Shown here in pieces: positions 20,985 to 30,033 of a DNA stretch of 64,000 nt (its first letter is position 1; every line of letters begins with the position of its first letter). The stretch spans positions 763,127 through 827,126 of the forward strand of contig JADJBP010000002.1 of NCBI GenBank assembly GCA_016703625.1, in the 5' to 3' direction. A model generated the notes under the pieces. The model was given only the letters and a program-made list of their open reading frames with translations, made no database searches and had not been told where the DNA came from. The stretch comes from Chitinophagaceae bacterium (GTDB lineage: Bacteria > Bacteroidota > Bacteroidia > Chitinophagales > Chitinophagaceae). Made by a program: the position numbers and the translations under genes.

Positions 20985-21932
20985 ATGCCTGTACAGGATT
21001 TTGAAAAAATATTCCAGGACAAGATCGATGCAGAGATCAAAATTGAACCCCGGGACTGGATGCCGGAAGCTTACCGCAAAACAAATATCCGCCAGATAAG
21101 CCAGCATGCGCACAGCGAAGTGGTGGGTATGCTGCCCGAAGGCAACTGGATCAGCAGGGCGCCATCTTTAAAACGAAAAGCCATCCTGATCGCCAAAGTG
21201 CAGGATGAAGCAGGGCATGGTCTGTATCTTTATTCGTCGGCCGAAACACTGGGAAGTTCGCGTGATGAAATGATCGCCGACCTGCTCAGCGGAAAGGCAA
21301 AATACTCTTCCATTTTTAATTACCCCAGTTTAACCTGGGCCGACATGGGTGCCATTGGCTGGCTGGTTGACGGCGCAGCCATTTTAAACCAGGTAATGCT
21401 GTGCCGTACCTCGTATGGCCCTTATGCAAGGGCAATGGTGCGTATTTGTAAAGAAGAAAGTTTTCACCAGCGCCAGGGATTTGAAAGCTTGCTGGTTTTA
21501 AGCAAAGGGTCGGAAGAACAAAAAGCCATGTGCCAGGATGCGATTAACCGCTGGTGGTGGCCCAGCCTGATGATGTTTGGCCCAAAGGATTCGGAAAGCA
21601 CCAACAGCGACCAGAGCATGAAGTGGAAAATAAAAAGAAAAACAAATGATGAACTGCGGCAGCAATTTGTTGACATGATCGCCGTACAGGTAAAAGTATT
21701 GGGCATGACATTACCCGATGATAAACTAAAATGGAATGAAGCCAGGAAGCATTATGATTTCGGTGACATAAACTGGGATGAATTCTGGAACGTGGTGAAA
21801 GGTAATGGCCCCTGTAATAAACAACGCCTGGCAGCCCGGAACAAAGCACACGATGAAGGTGCCTGGGTGCGGGAAGCTGCAATGGTTTATGCATCGAAAA
21901 AAGCAAACCGCGAAAAACAGGAAGCAGCCTGA
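20985..21932 (+). CDS. paaA: Phenylacetyl-CoA epoxidase catalytic subunit PaaA
   Basis: Di-iron monooxygenase subunit that epoxidises the ring of phenylacetyl-CoA. Key motifs are ISQHAHSEVVGMLPEGNW, KVQDEAGHGLYLYSSAETLG with the ExxH iron ligands, and CKEESFHQRQGFESLLVLSK with the second E/H set. The basic stretch MKWKIKRKTNDELRQQFVD precedes the conserved C-terminal helix. Length 315 residues and frame are intact. It is first in an operon with paaB (25-base gap), paaC and paaD. Confidence 0.96.
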   Translation: MPVQDFEKIFQDKIDAEIKIEPRDWMPEAYRKTNIRQISQHAHSEVVGMLPEGNWISRAPSLKRKAILIAKVQDEAGHGLYLYSSAETLGSSRDEMIADLLSGKAKYSSIFNYPSLTWADMGAIGWLVDGAAILNQVMLCRTSYGPYARAMVRICKEESFHQRQGFESLLVLSKGSEEQKAMCQDAINRWWWPSLMMFGPKDSESTNSDQSMKWKIKRKTNDELRQQFVDMIAVQVKVLGMTLPDDKLKWNEARKHYDFGDINWDEFWNVVKGNGPCNKQRLAARNKAHDEGAWVREAAMVYASKKANREKQEAA

Positions 21933-21957
21933 TCATTTAAAAAATCAACAATACAAC

Positions 21958-22341
21958 ATGAACATACAGATCAGAAAATATTATTATGGCGACATCCCCG
22001 AAGATAATGCAGGTGGCAGTGAATCAAAAGAATCCAAAGTTTCTCCGGCAACCGGCGGAGGTGGCAACTGGCCCTTATGGGAAGTGTTCATCCGAAGTAA
22101 ACAAGGCCTCGATCACAAACATGTAGGCAGCCTGCATGCTGCAGATGCAGCCATGGCCATTGAAAACGCAAGAGACGTTTATACCAGGAGACAGGAGGGC
22201 GTAAGCATCTGGGTTGTGGAAAGTAAATTCATCACCGCATCTAATCCCGAAGAAGCCGGGGAACTGTATGAACCCGCGGCAGACAAGATCTACCGCCACC
22301 CTACTTTTTATGAACTGCCCGATGAGGTTGGACATATGTGA
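21958..22341 (+). CDS. paaB: Phenylacetyl-CoA epoxidase subunit PaaB
   Basis: Small structural subunit of the epoxidase. ATG 21958 gives MNIQIRKYYYGDIPEDNAGG. The core reads WPLWEVFIRSKQGLDHKHVG, SLHAADAAMAIENARDVYTR and EGVSIWVVESKFITAS, all typical of PaaB. At 127 residues it carries a longer N-terminal extension than proteobacterial PaaB, as I would expect in Bacteroidota. A longer open frame from 21805 overlaps paaA and is not used. Confidence 0.95.
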   Translation: MNIQIRKYYYGDIPEDNAGGSESKESKVSPATGGGGNWPLWEVFIRSKQGLDHKHVGSLHAADAAMAIENARDVYTRRQEGVSIWVVESKFITASNPEEAGELYEPAADKIYRHPTFYELPDEVGHM

Positions 22342-22362
22342 CCGCTGATTAAAAGATTAAAA

Positions 22363-23127
22363 ATGATTTCGCAGATGAACAGTTCGCTAATAGATTATAT
22401 ACAACACCTGGCAGACAATGCATTGATCATGGCCCAGCGCAATGCCGAATGGTGCGGCCATGGGCCGGTACTGGAACAGGATATTGCGATCACCAATATT
22501 TCGCTTGACCTGTTGGGACAGTCCAGGAATTTTTACCAGTATGCAGCACAATTAATAAATGAATCTGAAAAATCAGATGAGGCCACTGAAGATTCACTTG
22601 CCTATTTAAGAACTGAAAGAGCATTTAAGAACTGTTTCCTGGCAGAACAACCAAATGGCGACTGGGCACAAACCGTATTACGCCAGTTTTTTTTCAGCGC
22701 TTACCAGTTCCTGTTATACAAAAAATTACAGGATAATACAGATGAACAGATCGCTGCCATTGCAGCCAAAGCGCTTAAAGAAGTTACCTATCACCTGCGC
22801 TGGAGCAGTGAATGGGTTATCCGTTTGGGCGACGGTACCGAAGAAAGTCATCAACGAATGTTAACAGCCATCGATGAACTGTGGCAATATACCGGTGAAT
22901 TATTTATGCCGGCAGCATATGAACTGGAATCCGGTTTTGATGTAAGTTCTTTAAAAGATGACTGGTTTAATAAAGTGGTCGCAGTATTTGAAGAAGCAAC
23001 ATTACCTGTCCCCGAAAAATGTTTTATGCAAACCGGGGGTAAAACAGGTATTCATACCGAACACCTGGGTTTTATTTTAGCAGAAATGCAATATCTGCAG
23101 CGAACCTATCCAAATGCCGAATGGTAA
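22363..23127 (+). CDS. paaC: Phenylacetyl-CoA epoxidase subunit PaaC
   Basis: Ferritin-like structural partner of PaaA. Motifs: ADNALIMAQRNAEWCGHGPV, EQDIAITNISLDLLGQSRNF and KEVTYHLRWSSEWVIRLGDG. It has 254 residues from ATG 22363; an in-frame ATG at 22375 (MNSSLIDYIQHL) is equally possible. Its end overlaps paaD by seven bases, the usual sign of translational coupling. Confidence 0.95.
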   Translation: MISQMNSSLIDYIQHLADNALIMAQRNAEWCGHGPVLEQDIAITNISLDLLGQSRNFYQYAAQLINESEKSDEATEDSLAYLRTERAFKNCFLAEQPNGDWAQTVLRQFFFSAYQFLLYKKLQDNTDEQIAAIAAKALKEVTYHLRWSSEWVIRLGDGTEESHQRMLTAIDELWQYTGELFMPAAYELESGFDVSSLKDDWFNKVVAVFEEATLPVPEKCFMQTGGKTGIHTEHLGFILAEMQYLQRTYPNAEW

Positions 23128-23621
23128 CCTCATCAAACATAGAAACTAAAAAGATCTGGACAATCCTGGAACAGGTTACTGATCCGGAAATACCTGTTTT
23201 AACCATTGCTGACCTGGGCATTGTAAGGGATGTGAAAATTAACGGTGATGAAGTTGAGATCATCATTACCCCCACTTATACCGGTTGCCCCGCCATGGAT
23301 ATGATTGCGATGAACATTAAACTGGCCTTGCTTGAAAACGGGTATTCCAATATTAAGATCAGTTCTGTTTTGGCACCCGCCTGGACAACAGACTGGATGA
23401 CTGAAGATGGAAAAAGGAAATTAAAGGAATATGGAATTGCGCCGCCGCAATCTGAGTCGGGACCCCGCAAATGGCGGGGGCCTGAATCATTTCATGTACA
23501 ATGCCCGCAATGCAATTCTTCCAATACCAGGTGCATCAGTGAATTTGGGAGCACCGCCTGTAAATCATTATACCAGTGTAACGACTGCAAAGAACCATTT
23601 GATTATTTTAAGTGTCACTAA
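23121..23621 (+). CDS. paaD: PaaD, MIP18/DUF59-family iron-sulfur factor of the epoxidase
   Basis: The N-terminal DUF59 domain has VTDPEIPVLTIADLGIVRDV and PTYTGCPAMDMI with its conserved cysteine. A C-terminal zinc-ribbon has cysteines in VQCPQCNSSNTRCISEFGS and ACKSLYQCNDCKEPF, as in known PaaD. The protein is needed to mature the epoxidase. It ends the paaABCD operon; the next gene is convergent. Confidence 0.94.
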   Translation: MVTSSNIETKKIWTILEQVTDPEIPVLTIADLGIVRDVKINGDEVEIIITPTYTGCPAMDMIAMNIKLALLENGYSNIKISSVLAPAWTTDWMTEDGKRKLKEYGIAPPQSESGPRKWRGPESFHVQCPQCNSSNTRCISEFGSTACKSLYQCNDCKEPFDYFKCH

Positions 23622-23632
23622 AACACGGGCAG

Positions 23633-24187
23633 CTAATCTTTAATTTTGAAATTATATTTTCCCCTGATCTCACCTGACCCTTTTTTATCCCAAACCCTGA
23701 ATTTAACCACAAATGCATCGAGGCCGGGATCAGCCTGCCTGATAACTGCAGAAAGACTAATGAACTTTGCATCTTCCATATCTACCCCGGTAACTTCATA
23801 ATCCTTAAAAATATCATCTGCATTTACCACAACCTTTCCTGCTGAAGTGGATATTCTTTCTGAAGCACCGATAAAAGATTTCCCGTTTTCCTTAACCCAG
23901 CCGGTATCCAGTTTTATGATCACATAAATTTTTTCCCCGATCCGGGTGATGTTCTCTGTCAGTATATTATTTTTAGCATCAACGAGGTATGCTTCTTTAA
24001 GTTTAACACCGGATGCTTCCAGGTCAATATCATTTTTTATGACTGCTCCATGCAGGGCATTATTATCAGCAGAAGTAACCACTTTTGTTTTTGTTGCCGT
24101 TTTTTCATCGCCTGCAGAACTTTTAAATTCGCAACCGCAAGCCAGGATGGCCATCATACAGCAATAACAAAAAATTCCTTTTCTCAT
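23633..24187 (-). CDS. Putative lipoprotein of unknown function
   Basis: A 184-residue protein with an N-terminal hydrophobic segment and lipobox-like cysteine (MMAILACGCEFKSS). The mature part is a likely beta-sandwich (KIYVIIKLDTGWVKENG, KFRVWDKKGSGEIRGKYNF). It is convergent with paaD, only 11 bases apart, and is not obviously part of the phenylacetate pathway. No family recognised. Confidence 0.7.
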   Translation of the reverse strand: MRKGIFCYCCMMAILACGCEFKSSAGDEKTATKTKVVTSADNNALHGAVIKNDIDLEASGVKLKEAYLVDAKNNILTENITRIGEKIYVIIKLDTGWVKENGKSFIGASERISTSAGKVVVNADDIFKDYEVTGVDMEDAKFISLSAVIRQADPGLDAFVVKFRVWDKKGSGEIRGKYNFKIKD

Positions 24188-24264
24188 ATGCTTATTGTTT
24201 TACCTGGACAAAATATATAAAATATTTAAGGATAATTAGCTTTCGATAACTTAAATTTATAGCC

Positions 24265-24906
24265 ATGGATATTTCAATATACTTTGAAGAAGCAGCACAG
24301 GTTTCTGTTGCATTTGTTATCGGCGCCATCATTGGCCTTGAGAGGGAGTTCAGAAGCAAGCCCGCCGGGTTCAGGACCATGATCCTGATCTGTGTTGGCT
24401 CCTGCCTGTATACCATTATATCAAAAGAAACGGGGGCCGATAATGCAGACAGGATCGCCAGCAATATCGTAACCGGTATTGGTTTTATTGGTGCAGGAGT
24501 GATTTTTAAAGAAGGCATAACCGTTAATGGTTTAACCACTGCAGCACTCATTTGGGTAACCGCGGCTTTGGGCATGGCTATCGGGTATCACAATTACCCA
24601 CTGGCCATCGTGGTATCCAGCATGGTGGTGATCACTTTGTTTGTGCTTGAGCCTGTACACCGGATCATCAACAAATTTCACAAGGTTAAGGATTATAAGA
24701 TCCGTACCATTGAACTGGGTAATAATTTCAATGCCGAGCTGGAAGATTTTTTTAAGTACCATGGCCTTACCTACAGGTGTATGAAATTTACAAAAGAGAA
24801 TAATGATGCCATTTATTTATACCGGGTTGGTTCACCCAACAGAAATTATGACCTGGTAAGCCAGTTTTTACTGAACCATAAGGATGTTAAAAGTTTTGAA
24901 GTTTAA
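24265..24906 (+). CDS. MgtC/SapB-family membrane protein
   Basis: The N-terminal membrane domain of about 140 residues carries the family signature: GAIIGLEREFRSKPAGFRTM, then ILICVGSCLYT, GIGFIGAGVIFKEG and VNGLTTAALIWVTAALGMAI. A C-terminal soluble ACT-like domain of about 70 residues follows (IRTIELGNNFNAELEDFFKY). Members have been linked to magnesium homeostasis and to control of ATP synthase, but its role here is unknown. It sits between paaD and paaG with a 33-base gap to paaG, so it may be co-transcribed with it. Confidence 0.9.
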   Translation: MDISIYFEEAAQVSVAFVIGAIIGLEREFRSKPAGFRTMILICVGSCLYTIISKETGADNADRIASNIVTGIGFIGAGVIFKEGITVNGLTTAALIWVTAALGMAIGYHNYPLAIVVSSMVVITLFVLEPVHRIINKFHKVKDYKIRTIELGNNFNAELEDFFKYHGLTYRCMKFTKENNDAIYLYRVGSPNRNYDLVSQFLLNHKDVKSFEV

Positions 24907-24939
24907 GAACACCATTTTTAATATATAATTTGATCAAAG

Positions 24940-25717
24940 ATGTCTTCCATTTTATTCGAAATAAAAAATGCTGTTGCCTACATCACATTGAACCGCCCCG
25001 AAAAATTCAATTCCTTTAACAGGGAAATGGCCCTGCTGCTGCAGGCAAAACTGGATGAAGCGGCTTCCCTGCATGAAGTGCGTGCTGTATATATAACGGG
25101 ATCCGGTAAAGCCTTTTGTGCCGGCCAGGATATCAGCGAATTGGTGGGTGAACATAAAATTGAGATCAGGCAAATTTTATCGGAACATTATAATCCCATT
25201 GTAAGGCGGATCAGGAACATGCCAAAACCTGTGGTGGCAGCCGTTAACGGCGTTGCAGCGGGCGCCGGGGCCAATATGGCGCTCTGTTGCGATGTGGTGC
25301 TGACAGCCACATCCGCCTCTTTCATACAGGCATTCTGTAAGATCGGTTTGATACCGGACAGTGGCGGCACTTTTACCCTGCCGCGTTTAATTGGCTGGCA
25401 AAAAGCCAGTGCTCTAATGATGACCGGTGATAAGGTATCGGCAACCGATGCCGAAAAAATGGGCATGGTCTATAAGGTTTTTGCAGATGAAATTTTTTGA
25501 AGCAGAAAGTAAAAAGATCGTGCAAACACTTTCTCAAATGCCTACAAAGGGACTTGCTTACACCAAGCATGTATTAAACCAGTCCTTTTTTAATCCCTGG
25601 GAAGAACAACTGGCCCTGGAAGACCAATACCAGCAGAAAGCAGCAAAGACGTATGATTATACCGAAGGAATAAAGTCGTTTTTAGAAAAACGGGCTCCTG
25701 ATTTTAAAGGCAAATAA
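24940..25717 (+). CDS. paaG: Enoyl-CoA hydratase/isomerase, probable PaaG, one frameshift
   Basis: Crotonase-fold protein with the oxyanion segments AFCAGQDISELVGE and GVAAGAGANMALCCDVVL, and PDSGGTFTLPRLIG. In this pathway PaaG isomerises the epoxide to the oxepin. An extra T in the run near 25495 splits it; removing it joins 24940-25500 to the second part as FADEIFEAESKKIVQTLS, ending FLEKRAPDFKGK as is typical of PaaG. Full length is about 259 residues. The paaG assignment rests on sequence type and on nearby paa genes. Confidence 0.88.
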
Positions 25718-25780
25718 AAATATTCAATGTTCAACGGCCAATTTTCAATATTCAAATTCGTTAGCTTTCCACTTTGAATA

Positions 25781-25832
25781 CCTGCCTGCCGGCCTTGCTC
25801 CGGCTGAAGCTATGCGAAGGCGAGCAGGCAGG
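25781..25832 (-). repeat. GC-rich palindromic repeat, long form, between paaG and paaI
   Basis: A 52 bp element that starts CCTGCCTGCC and ends GCAGGCAGG. Its reverse complement nearly matches the repeat at 15059-15109. It lies between two genes of the same pathway and could attenuate or stabilise a shared transcript. Confidence 0.85.
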
Positions 25833-25873
25833 TTGTTTATTGAGCATTGATTATTGAACATTAAAAAGCAATT

Positions 25874-26296
25874 ATGAATACAACACCAGAGCAGGTAGTA
25901 AACCATATGATGGAAAATGATCTGTTCAGCCAGTGGCTGGGTATTGAAATACTGGAAATAAAGGAAGGTTACAGTAAAATAAAAATGACGGTACGCAAAG
26001 AAATGATCAATGGCTTTGGAATTGTACATGGCGGCATTGCCTTCTCTTTATCCGACAGTGCTTTTGCATTTGCCTGTAATAACCGGAATGTTTTGTCTGT
26101 GGCACTGGATACCTCAATTAATTTTACCAAACCGGTTCATATCGGCGATATTCTTACAGCAGAAGCTAAAGAACTGCAAAATGGTAAAAGCACGGGCCTA
26201 TATCATATTACCATCACCAATCAAAATGACCATACCGTGGCCCTGTTTAAAGGCACCTGTTTTAGAACAAATAAATCATTGATCCCAAAAATGTGA
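25874..26296 (+). CDS. paaI: PaaI-type hotdog thioesterase
   Basis: A 140-residue hotdog-fold protein. The helix motif NGFGIVHGGIAFSLSDSAFA with HGG and the aspartate is that of PaaI. The strands VALDTSINFTKPVHIGDILT and STGLYHITITNQ follow. It hydrolyses dead-end ring-hydroxylated phenylacetyl-CoA thioesters to release CoA. It sits 157 bases after paaG, separated by the palindromic repeat. Frame intact. Confidence 0.93.
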   Translation: MNTTPEQVVNHMMENDLFSQWLGIEILEIKEGYSKIKMTVRKEMINGFGIVHGGIAFSLSDSAFAFACNNRNVLSVALDTSINFTKPVHIGDILTAEAKELQNGKSTGLYHITITNQNDHTVALFKGTCFRTNKSLIPKM

Positions 26297-26649
26297 AAGA
26301 TTCTCTGAAAAAATTAAGACAGATTTTCTATGCAGATTAAATTATAATTCATTTTAATTAAATATATTTTACACCAAACAATAAACAAAGCCTATATTTT
26401 TCATTAAGTTATATTAATTTTAAAATGCAGCACGAAATTAATTTCAAAAAAAGTTTGGTTTGATCAGGATAATTTCTAATTTTACATTTCTGAAATCAAA
26501 CATATCCCTCCAAAGATCATTGCTTTAAATTTTTAAAGCACACTTACAAGAAAAAAACACTTCATCCATCATCCTTTCCGGTAAGCCGTTCCATCTTCTA
26601 TTTAAACCGTAGTTGCTGAATACCTCTTTTAATCATAAACCACGGAAAA
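26297..26649. other. AT-rich gap upstream of the PKD/T9SS gene
   Basis: About 350 bases with no supported gene, mostly A/T tracts, likely holding the promoter of the following secreted-protein gene. I see no strong inverted repeat and no match to the window's repeat families. Confidence 0.6.
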
Positions 26650-28697
26650 ATGAAAAAGTTTACCTCAAAAAGGAATTTTATTCCTATGTTATTACTGGCT
26701 ATTGCCAGCTCATTCTGTTATTTACCTTCATTTGCACAACCAACAGTTACGCTTAATCCATCCACAACCCAAACCGTTGTTCTCGGTAATACGTTGAGTT
26801 TAACAGCCAGCAGGAACAGTAATGGTAACTGGCCCGGAGGAAACAATAATTTTACATTTACCTGGAGCTCAACCGGGCCTGCAGGTGTAAGTTTTACCAA
26901 TAACCCAGGGAGCGGGGGAAGCAGTTCCAGTACGGTTGCCTCATTCTCTGCCATTGGAACATACACCATTTCCTGTTTGGTTCAGGAAGGCGGCGGCGGC
27001 CTGAGTGCAACTTCAGCTCCAACAACGGTGAATGTTGTTGCAGCTACCGTAACCCTTAACCCGGATACCACACAATTTGCTATCGCTGGCGGATCCATAA
27101 CTTTTACAGCCACGGCGGTACTTCCTGGATCAGGCACCATTATATATACATGGATGGCCATTTCAGCAAATATTCCTACAGGAAACAGCAATACAAAAAA
27201 TATCAGTTTTCCAAATGCAGGTGCTTATACTGTTTCGGTTACAGCAACCAGGAGCAATAACCCGGCACATACAGCCACTTCCGGTCCTGTACCTGTTGTT
27301 GTTTATGCAGTACCATCAGCCAATTTATGGGCAACCTCATCCAGTGGTACCAGGATATCCAGTTTTGCAGTAATAAACGGTCTTTACTCTGCAGGGGCTA
27401 CTAATATTTTTACACCTACTTTCCCGGGCGGAACTACCGGTGGCACCACAACCGCCGCTTTAGGAAAAGTTCAGCCGGGCATTTTTACTGGTTGCCAAAT
27501 ACCAGCGGAAACAATGGTATCGTGGAAGTATTTGGCGCTGCATCAGACGGAACCGGTACAACCCTGGTAGGTACGCTGGACCTGAATGGTTCAAGTAATT
27601 CCAGTTTGGGTTTTGTACGTTTGGGAATGGGTCCCGACGGAAGGGGATGGATACTTGCCGGCAATGGTTCTGCAAATTTAATATTAGCATCCTTTTTATC
27701 AAATGGCTTAAACCCGGTTTCCATTACCCTTGAAGACGGTTCTGTGGACCTGGTTGGCGGATCCAACTCTACTTTCCAGAACGGCGACCTGTGTATTTTA
27801 GGCAATGGTGACATATATGCTTTGGCTAATAACGGTGGCGGTGTAACGCAGATCTTTATCGGGAAACCCACCGGCAGCACAACAACCCTCACTAAAAAAT
27901 GGGACCTTGTAAATGATGCCGATGCTCCTTTTACCGGTTCAGTGAATGGTGTTGCTTTTGATCCCTTTGGATCTTTGTATATCAGCACCGCCGACGGTTT
28001 GTATTATATAAACCAGTCAACGGTAAAGAGCACAATACCTATACCAACAGTACAATGTGTTCTGGTAAGGTCACAAACCGGTTTACAGGACCTGGCTTCC
28101 AATTATTTCCCGGAATTCACCACTCTGCCGGTAACCCTCTTAAGCTTTTCAGGTACTTATAAAAATGATATCACATCGCTGACCTGGAAAAGTGAAAATG
28201 AGATCAATTTCAGTCATTTTGAAATTGAGCGAAGCAGTGACGGCGTTAATTATATCAACATCGGGTCTAAAACACCGGTACCAGGTAACGGCAGTGCGTC
28301 TGTTTATCAATTTGCCGATAACCTGTCTGCCGTAAGCGGAACGGTATTTTATTACCGCCTGAAAATGATCGACATCGATCACAAATTCAAATACAGCAAT
28401 GTTATCCTGGTTAGAAAGGATGTAAAAAACACTGCTGGTATTTCGCTGAGTCCAAACCCGGTTGTCAATAAAACCGCAACACTGCGCATAACCTCTGCCG
28501 TTGCAGGCAAAATAGATATCCGAATTGTTGACCTGGCCGGTAAAGTTGTTTTACAACAGCAAAACATGGTAAACCCGGGCACAAACAGTATTTCACTGAA
28601 CAATCTTGACCGGGCACAAAAAGGTATGTATATACTTCAAATCAATAATAATAGGGATGAAGTTTTCAGCGATTACAACGTTTTCTCACGTGGTTAA
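26650..28697 (+). CDS. Secreted PKD-domain protein with T9SS type A sorting domain, one frameshift
   Basis: The N-terminal signal (FIPMLLLAIASSFCYLPSFA) is followed by two PKD/Ig-like domains (FTWSSTGPAGVSFTN, and YTWMAISANIPTGNSN with AGAYTVSVTATRSN). A repetitive beta-propeller-like part comes next (SLGFVRLGMGPDGRGWILAG, VNGVAFDPFGSLYISTADG). The C-terminus has a fibronectin-like segment (LPVTLLSFSGTYKND) and a Por-type sorting domain (ISLSPNPVVNKTATLRI, KGMYILQINNN). One missing T near 27488 splits it; restoring it reads QPGIFYWLPNTSGNNGI. It lies between paaI and paaY but has no evident link to the pathway. Confidence 0.87.
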
Positions 28698-28892
28698 ACC
28701 TTCGTTAATAAAAACAGCATGTTTTCAACCTGGGTATATAACAAACCCTTCTAAAGAACCCAAGAGACCTTTGAATTGCAACCTGGAAGGTTTTGAATTT
28801 TGTATTACGGTACACGACCCGCTGAAAGAATCGGATTCCGGAAAGCTGGAATAATAAAATGTTCGGCCTAACTTTAATTGAAAATAAAAAAT

Positions 28893-29482
28893 ATGATCTA
28901 CGAATTCCAGGGGTATAAGCCGGTTGTACATGAATCATCTTTTATTCATCCCCAGGCTGTTTTAACCGGAAATGTTATTATTGGCAAAAGCTGTTATATC
29001 GGCCCGGGTGCAGCCATTCGTGGTGATTGGGGGCAAATAATCATTGAAGACGGGTGTAATGTGCAGGAAAACTGTACCATACACATGTTTCCCGGGTAAC
29101 AGTTCTGCTGAAAACCGGGGCACACATCGGGAATGGTGCCATTATTTATGGTGCAACTATCGGATGTAACTCACTGGTAGGCATGAATGCTGTGATCATG
29201 GACCGGGTGATACTGGGAGATGAATGCATCGTAGGCGCTTTAAGTTTTATTAAGGCTGATGAAGTTTTTCCGAACAGGAGTCTGATCGTTGGTAACCCTG
29301 CCAAAAAAATAAATGAAGTATCTGATGAAATGATCAACTGGAAAACGGCAGGCACCAACCTGTACCGGCAATTGCCAAAAGAGATGTTTGAAAGCTGGAA
29401 GCCCTGCGAGCCGTTACTAACAATACCGGAGAATATGCCCGTTCAGGATGCCATGTACAAAACCTGGAGCGAAAACAAATGA
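28893..29482 (+). CDS. paaY: PaaY-like gamma-carbonic-anhydrase-fold thioesterase, one frameshift
   Basis: A left-handed beta-helix hexapeptide protein. ATG 28893 gives MIYEFQGYKPVVHESSFIHP, a typical PaaY start; the upstream TTG is not needed. The helix coils include AVLTGNVIIGKSCYIGPGAA and IRGDWGQIIIEDGCNVQENC. One missing G near 29097 stops the frame; restoring it gives HMFPGVTVLLKTGAHIGNGA, then SLVGMNAVIMDRVILGDECI. Known PaaY is a thioesterase that relieves CoA trapping in phenylacetate breakdown. It is separated from paaI by the PKD gene. A general gamma-carbonic-anhydrase paralogue is the main alternative. Confidence 0.82.
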
Positions 29483-29911
29483 CTATTTGGGAGTTCCCCA
29501 GATCAGTTTTTCATTGGTTGCTTCTTTGAAGAAGTCCGGCAGCTTACCATCTCCCTGCCCTGTAAATCCACCATCCGGAGAGCCCAGGAAATTACATTTG
29601 TCATCATAAACCTCATTAAAAAAATCACAGCAGGCCATTACAACATAATAAACCTTTTTGCCTTTATAAGTATATGCGGTTACACGCTGTGGTTTTTCAT
29701 GTACTTCTTTCAGTTTAAAAGAATCGATCTTATTTTTTATACAGGTTGGTAATTTGTCCTGCAAACCGGCAGGGGTATACAAAGAATCATTCTTTGCTTT
29801 TGCTGTTTGTTCAGCAACTATTAAAGAATCTGATTTTGAAGGAGATTGATTGGACTTTACAGAACCGCAACTCAGCACGATCAACACGGGAATGAATGCT
29901 AATTTAATCAT
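29483..29911 (-). CDS. Small lipoprotein, DUF6970-like appearance, function unknown
   Basis: Start chosen at 29911 because it gives a lipoprotein signal, MIKLAFIPVLIVLSCGSVKS. The mature part has LPTCIKNKIDSFKL, YTYKGKKVYYVVMACCDFFN and CNFLGSPDGGFTGQGDGKLP, a pattern I associate with small Bacteroidota lipoproteins carrying two cysteine-bearing strands; the DUF number is from memory and may be wrong. Its stop abuts the paaY stop, so the two genes are convergent. Frame intact. Confidence 0.7.
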   Translation of the reverse strand: MIKLAFIPVLIVLSCGSVKSNQSPSKSDSLIVAEQTAKAKNDSLYTPAGLQDKLPTCIKNKIDSFKLKEVHEKPQRVTAYTYKGKKVYYVVMACCDFFNEVYDDKCNFLGSPDGGFTGQGDGKLPDFFKEATNEKLIWGTPK

Positions 29912-30033
29912 CTTTGTATTTTTATTTTTACTTATGCAAATGTAATACCAATTGCAGGTTAATATTTGATTAAAGGTATAAATTACAGCTAACATACATT
30001 AATCCTCAAATTTTACAGACCTTTGCGGCAATA

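Noticed and set aside
21805..21957. N-terminal extension of PaaB
   Set aside because: It overlaps the end of paaA in another frame; the start at 21958 gives the normal PaaB N-terminus.
26718..27191. Minus-strand frames within the PKD gene
   Set aside because: Antisense shadows of a low-complexity beta-rich gene; no start context or motifs.
28606..28854. Short frame overlapping the end of the PKD gene
   Set aside because: It overlaps the sorting domain in another frame and has no coding features.
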